Below are positions 61,665 through 64,000 of a DNA stretch of 64,000 nucleotides, piece after piece. The position numbers and the translations under genes were made by a program. Each line of letters begins with the position of its first letter. Positions within the stretch are counted from its first letter, which is position 1. Source of the stretch: Rhizobium sp. BT04 (GTDB lineage Bacteria; Pseudomonadota; Alphaproteobacteria; Rhizobiales; Rhizobiaceae); contig NZ_CP125652.1 in assembly GCF_030053135.1 (NCBI RefSeq), positions 310,001-374,000 of the forward strand, read 5' to 3'. Under the pieces are notes generated by a model. It was not told the origin of the DNA. It saw only the letters and a program-made list of their open reading frames with translations, and searched no databases.

Positions 61665-61868
61665 CGCAGGCCTCCTGTTTTTCGCTGCGTCATTCCGCTT
61701 TGATCTTTCGATGCCGCCTACCATGGCGTTTTACCGGCGGAAAGGTTATGAGGCAGCGGAATCGGTACTGTTTCCGGCTGTTTCTGTTGCATTCATCGAA
61801 GCGGCAATTATAGTCCGGCAACCTGAAAAAAGAGGCGGAGTTCCGCCGCCAAGCCTGAGGAGTTTAGC

Positions 61869-62216
61869 ATGTTCATCACCCCGGCATTCGCCCAGAGCGC
61901 GACCGACACCGCAACCGGTTTCGGCGGCTCCGGTTTCGAAATGATCATCCTGTTCGTGCCGCTGATGGTCGTCTGGTACTTCCTGCTGATCCGTCCGCAG
62001 CGCGCGCAGGCAAAAAAGCGTGAGGAGACCCTGAAGGCAATTCGTCGCGGCGACCAGGTCGTCACCGGCGGCGGTCTTGTCGGCAAAGTCACCAAGGTCG
62101 TCGACGACAAGGAAGTCGAAGTCGAGATCGCCGAAGGCGTTCGCGTTCGCATCGTCCGCAGCGGCATTTCGGACGTTCGCGTCAAGGGTGAACCAGTCAA
62201 GGCCGACGCTGCGTAA
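61869..62216 (+). CDS. yajC: Preprotein translocase subunit YajC
   Basis: 115 residues. One membrane span (FEMIILFVPLMVVWYFLLIR) followed by the signature PQRAQAKKREETLKAIRRGD and QVVTGGGLVGKVTKVVDD. It associates with SecDF in the Sec holotranslocon. GAGGAG lies upstream. 44 bases before secDF, one operon. Confidence 0.97.
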   Translation: MFITPAFAQSATDTATGFGGSGFEMIILFVPLMVVWYFLLIRPQRAQAKKREETLKAIRRGDQVVTGGGLVGKVTKVVDDKEVEVEIAEGVRVRIVRSGISDVRVKGEPVKADAA

Positions 62217-62260
62217 CACACGATAATGGCAGGCCGCCGGATCGGAAGATCGTCGAGAGA

Positions 62261-64000
62261 ATGTTGCATTTTTCCCGCTGGAAAACACTTCTGATTTGGC
62301 TGGCCGCGTTTGCCGCCATCATCATCGCTGCGCCCAATCTGCTCACCGAGGCGCAGCGTTCCTCCCTGCCGGGCTGGTTACGGCATGATCGCATGACGCT
62401 CGGTCTCGATCTGCAGGGCGGCTCGCATATCGTTCTGAAGGTCGAGCGCTCCGATATCGTCAAGGACCGCCTGGAAGAGGTGGTCGCCAATGTGCGTAAC
62501 GCGCTGCGCGGCGCCGGAATCCGCTATACCGGGCTGACCGGCAACGGCCAGACCGTCACCGTCCGCATCACCGATCCGGCTGAGACACAGAAGGCGGTCG
62601 ATCTTTTGAAGCCTTTGACGGTGGCCGGCGGGCATTCGGGACCTGAGGTCGCGCTGCAGCAGGGCGAAGAGGGCCAGCTCTCGCTGCAGATTTCCGACGC
62701 CGGCATCACTGCTGACGTCGCCGCCGCGCGGACCCGGTCACTCGATATCGTTGGCAGCCGCATCGCCGGATTCGGCTATGATAATTTCCTCGTTCGCCCC
62801 GATGGCATCGACCGGATCGTCGTGCAGGTGCTGGGATCGGTCGATGCCGAACGGCTGAAGAACTTGCTTAACCAGCCGGCCAAGCTTTCCTTTCATCTGA
62901 TCGACGAAAGCATGACCGGGCAGGAGGCGCTGAACGGCCGCTGGCCGGCCACATCGCAGGTGCTCTATTCGCTGGACGATCCGCCGGTCCCTTATCTCGT
63001 CGACCGCACGGCTTTCGCCAACGGCAGCAACATGGTCGATATCGAGCCTGTCGTCGATCCGCAGACCAAGGATGGTTCGATTGCCTACCGCCTCGATGCC
63101 GCAAGCACGCAGCGGCTGGCTGAGGTGACGGGCCGGAATATCGGCAAGCACCTTGCCATCGTCTTCGACGACCAGGTGATGTCGGCGCCCAGCATCGATG
63201 CGGCGATCACCGGTGGCGAGGGTCGGATTTCGGCGAATTTCTCCGAGGACGGCGTCCGCGACCTGGCGATCATGCTGCGCGCCGGCGCCCTGCCGGCGAC
63301 GCTGACGAGCGTTGAGGAACGCAGCGTCAGCCCGAGATTCGGCGCCGATTCCATCTTCAGCGGCCTTGTTGCCGGCCTCGTCGCGGTCGTGCTGGTCGCA
63401 GCACTGATGATCGCGCTCTACCGCATTCTCGGCGTCATCGCCGTCGTCTCGCTCTTCTTCAATCTGATCCTCATCGTCGCGGCGCTCAGCCTTGCCGGCG
63501 CGACGCTCACCTTGCCGGGCATTGCCGGCATCGTGCTCATCGTCGGCATGGCCGTCGATTCGAACGTGCTGATCTACGAGCGCATCCGGGAAGAGGAGAA
63601 GACCACCCATGCCTTTGCAGAGGCCGTCGGTCGTGGTTTCCAGCGGGCATTCGCAACGATCGTCGACGCCAATGTCACGATCTTCATCGCCGCCATCATC
63701 CTCTTTTTCCTCGGCAGCGAATCCATCCGCGGTTTCGCGGTGACATTGGCGGTCGGCATCCTGACGACCGTGTTCACGGCTTTCACGCTGACACGCTCGA
63801 TTGTCGCGATCTGGCTGAGAGGGCGCCATCCCCGGCATCTGCCGAAGAGCGCCCTGACCCATCTTTTCGAGCATGCCAATATCCGGTTCATGGGGATCCG
63901 CCGTTATGTCTTTACGGCGTCAGCGGTCATCTCACTGATCGCCATGGCTGCCTTTGCCACCGCCGGCCTGCGTCTCGGCATCGATTTCACCGGCGGCTCG
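62261..64000 (+). CDS. secDF: Protein translocase SecDF (fused), 5' part
   Basis: 580 codons visible, open to the window end. N-terminal span (WKTLLIWLAAFAAIIIA), SecD motif TLGLDLQGGSHIVLKV, periplasmic P1 domain, then the SecD membrane block (GLVAGLVAVVLVAALMIALY, IVLIVGMAVDSNVLIYERIR). Without a stop the frame enters a SecF-type start (FEHANIRFMGIRRYVF, then GLRLGIDFTGGS), so SecD and SecF are one polypeptide, as in several Rhizobiales and Gram-positives. It uses the proton gradient to complete Sec export. Confidence 0.95.
   Translation, partial: MLHFSRWKTLLIWLAAFAAIIIAAPNLLTEAQRSSLPGWLRHDRMTLGLDLQGGSHIVLKVERSDIVKDRLEEVVANVRNALRGAGIRYTGLTGNGQTVTVRITDPAETQKAVDLLKPLTVAGGHSGPEVALQQGEEGQLSLQISDAGITADVAAARTRSLDIVGSRIAGFGYDNFLVRPDGIDRIVVQVLGSVDAERLKNLLNQPAKLSFHLIDESMTGQEALNGRWPATSQVLYSLDDPPVPYLVDRTAFANGSNMVDIEPVVDPQTKDGSIAYRLDAASTQRLAEVTGRNIGKHLAIVFDDQVMSAPSIDAAITGGEGRISANFSEDGVRDLAIMLRAGALPATLTSVEERSVSPRFGADSIFSGLVAGLVAVVLVAALMIALYRILGVIAVVSLFFNLILIVAALSLAGATLTLPGIAGIVLIVGMAVDSNVLIYERIREEEKTTHAFAEAVGRGFQRAFATIVDANVTIFIAAIILFFLGSESIRGFAVTLAVGILTTVFTAFTLTRSIVAIWLRGRHPRHLPKSALTHLFEHANIRFMGIRRYVFTASAVISLIAMAAFATAGLRLGIDFTGGS

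Noticed and set aside
1-64000. CRISPR arrays, insertion sequences, integrases, prophage or plasmid replication genes
   Set aside because: No regularly spaced repeats, transposase, integrase or repABC-type reading frames were recognised. The tRNA genes show no adjacent integrase or attachment-site duplication.

Overview
This 64-kb window looks like chromosomal DNA of a Rhizobium-type alphaproteobacterium (R. leguminosarum/etli group). GC content is high. It carries exoR, a popZ-family gene next to valS, the block argS - SPOR protein - nagZ - scpAB - tatABC - serS - surE - pcm - LysM/M23 lipoprotein, and a RIME-like intergenic repeat. No CRISPR array, insertion sequence, prophage or plasmid-type replication gene was recognised. 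Two tRNAs are present (Asn-GUU and Cys-GCA).

Layout. 1-3.5 kb: a frameshifted photolyase cut by the window edge, two small rhizobial proteins, an Lrp regulator divergent from a DUF2000 gene, and a HAD phosphatase. 3.5-12.7 kb (minus strand): a complete nitrate assimilation block, narK-nirB-nirD-nasA, preceded by its regulators nasT-nasS. The 480 bp before narK hold a textbook sigma-54 promoter, two hairpins with A-x-x-G hexaloops and a strong intrinsic terminator. This is the architecture expected for NasST-controlled antitermination under nitrogen control. 12.8-18.9 kb: an ArsR-GST pair divergent from a four-gene operon that combines an SsuA-like protein without signal peptide, an SsuD-like flavin monooxygenase and a TRAP transporter (fused DctQM plus Tat-exported DctP). 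It is probably an organosulfur scavenging system using TRAP instead of ABC import. 19-26.7 kb: mixed housekeeping and accessory enzymes (peroxiredoxin, PuuD-like hydrolase, second GST, lytic transglycosylase, epimerase, glycerate kinase, PHB-depolymerase-type esterase).

26.9-35 kb: a stress-flavoured region of small secreted or membrane proteins, a catalase with a C-terminal DJ-1/PfpI domain, and both tRNAs. Three sites matching the alphaproteobacterial general-stress sigma factor (EcfG) pattern GGAAC-N17-GTT lie here, just upstream of such genes; a fourth lies at 1.1 kb. 35.6-46.3 kb: a Pcm-like methyltransferase, popZ, valS, a FadL-type porin, exoR (periplasmic regulator of ExoS/ChvI and exopolysaccharide), xthA, erpA and dgt. 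46.4-64 kb: the conserved core block (translation, chromosome segregation, Tat export, cell wall), ending with a DUF815 ATPase, yajC and the start of a fused secDF that runs off the window.

The most interesting items are the nitrate operon leader RNA, the TRAP/SsuD-like operon with its signal-less binding protein, the repeated EcfG-type promoters, and two very small membrane protein genes (25 and 35 codons).
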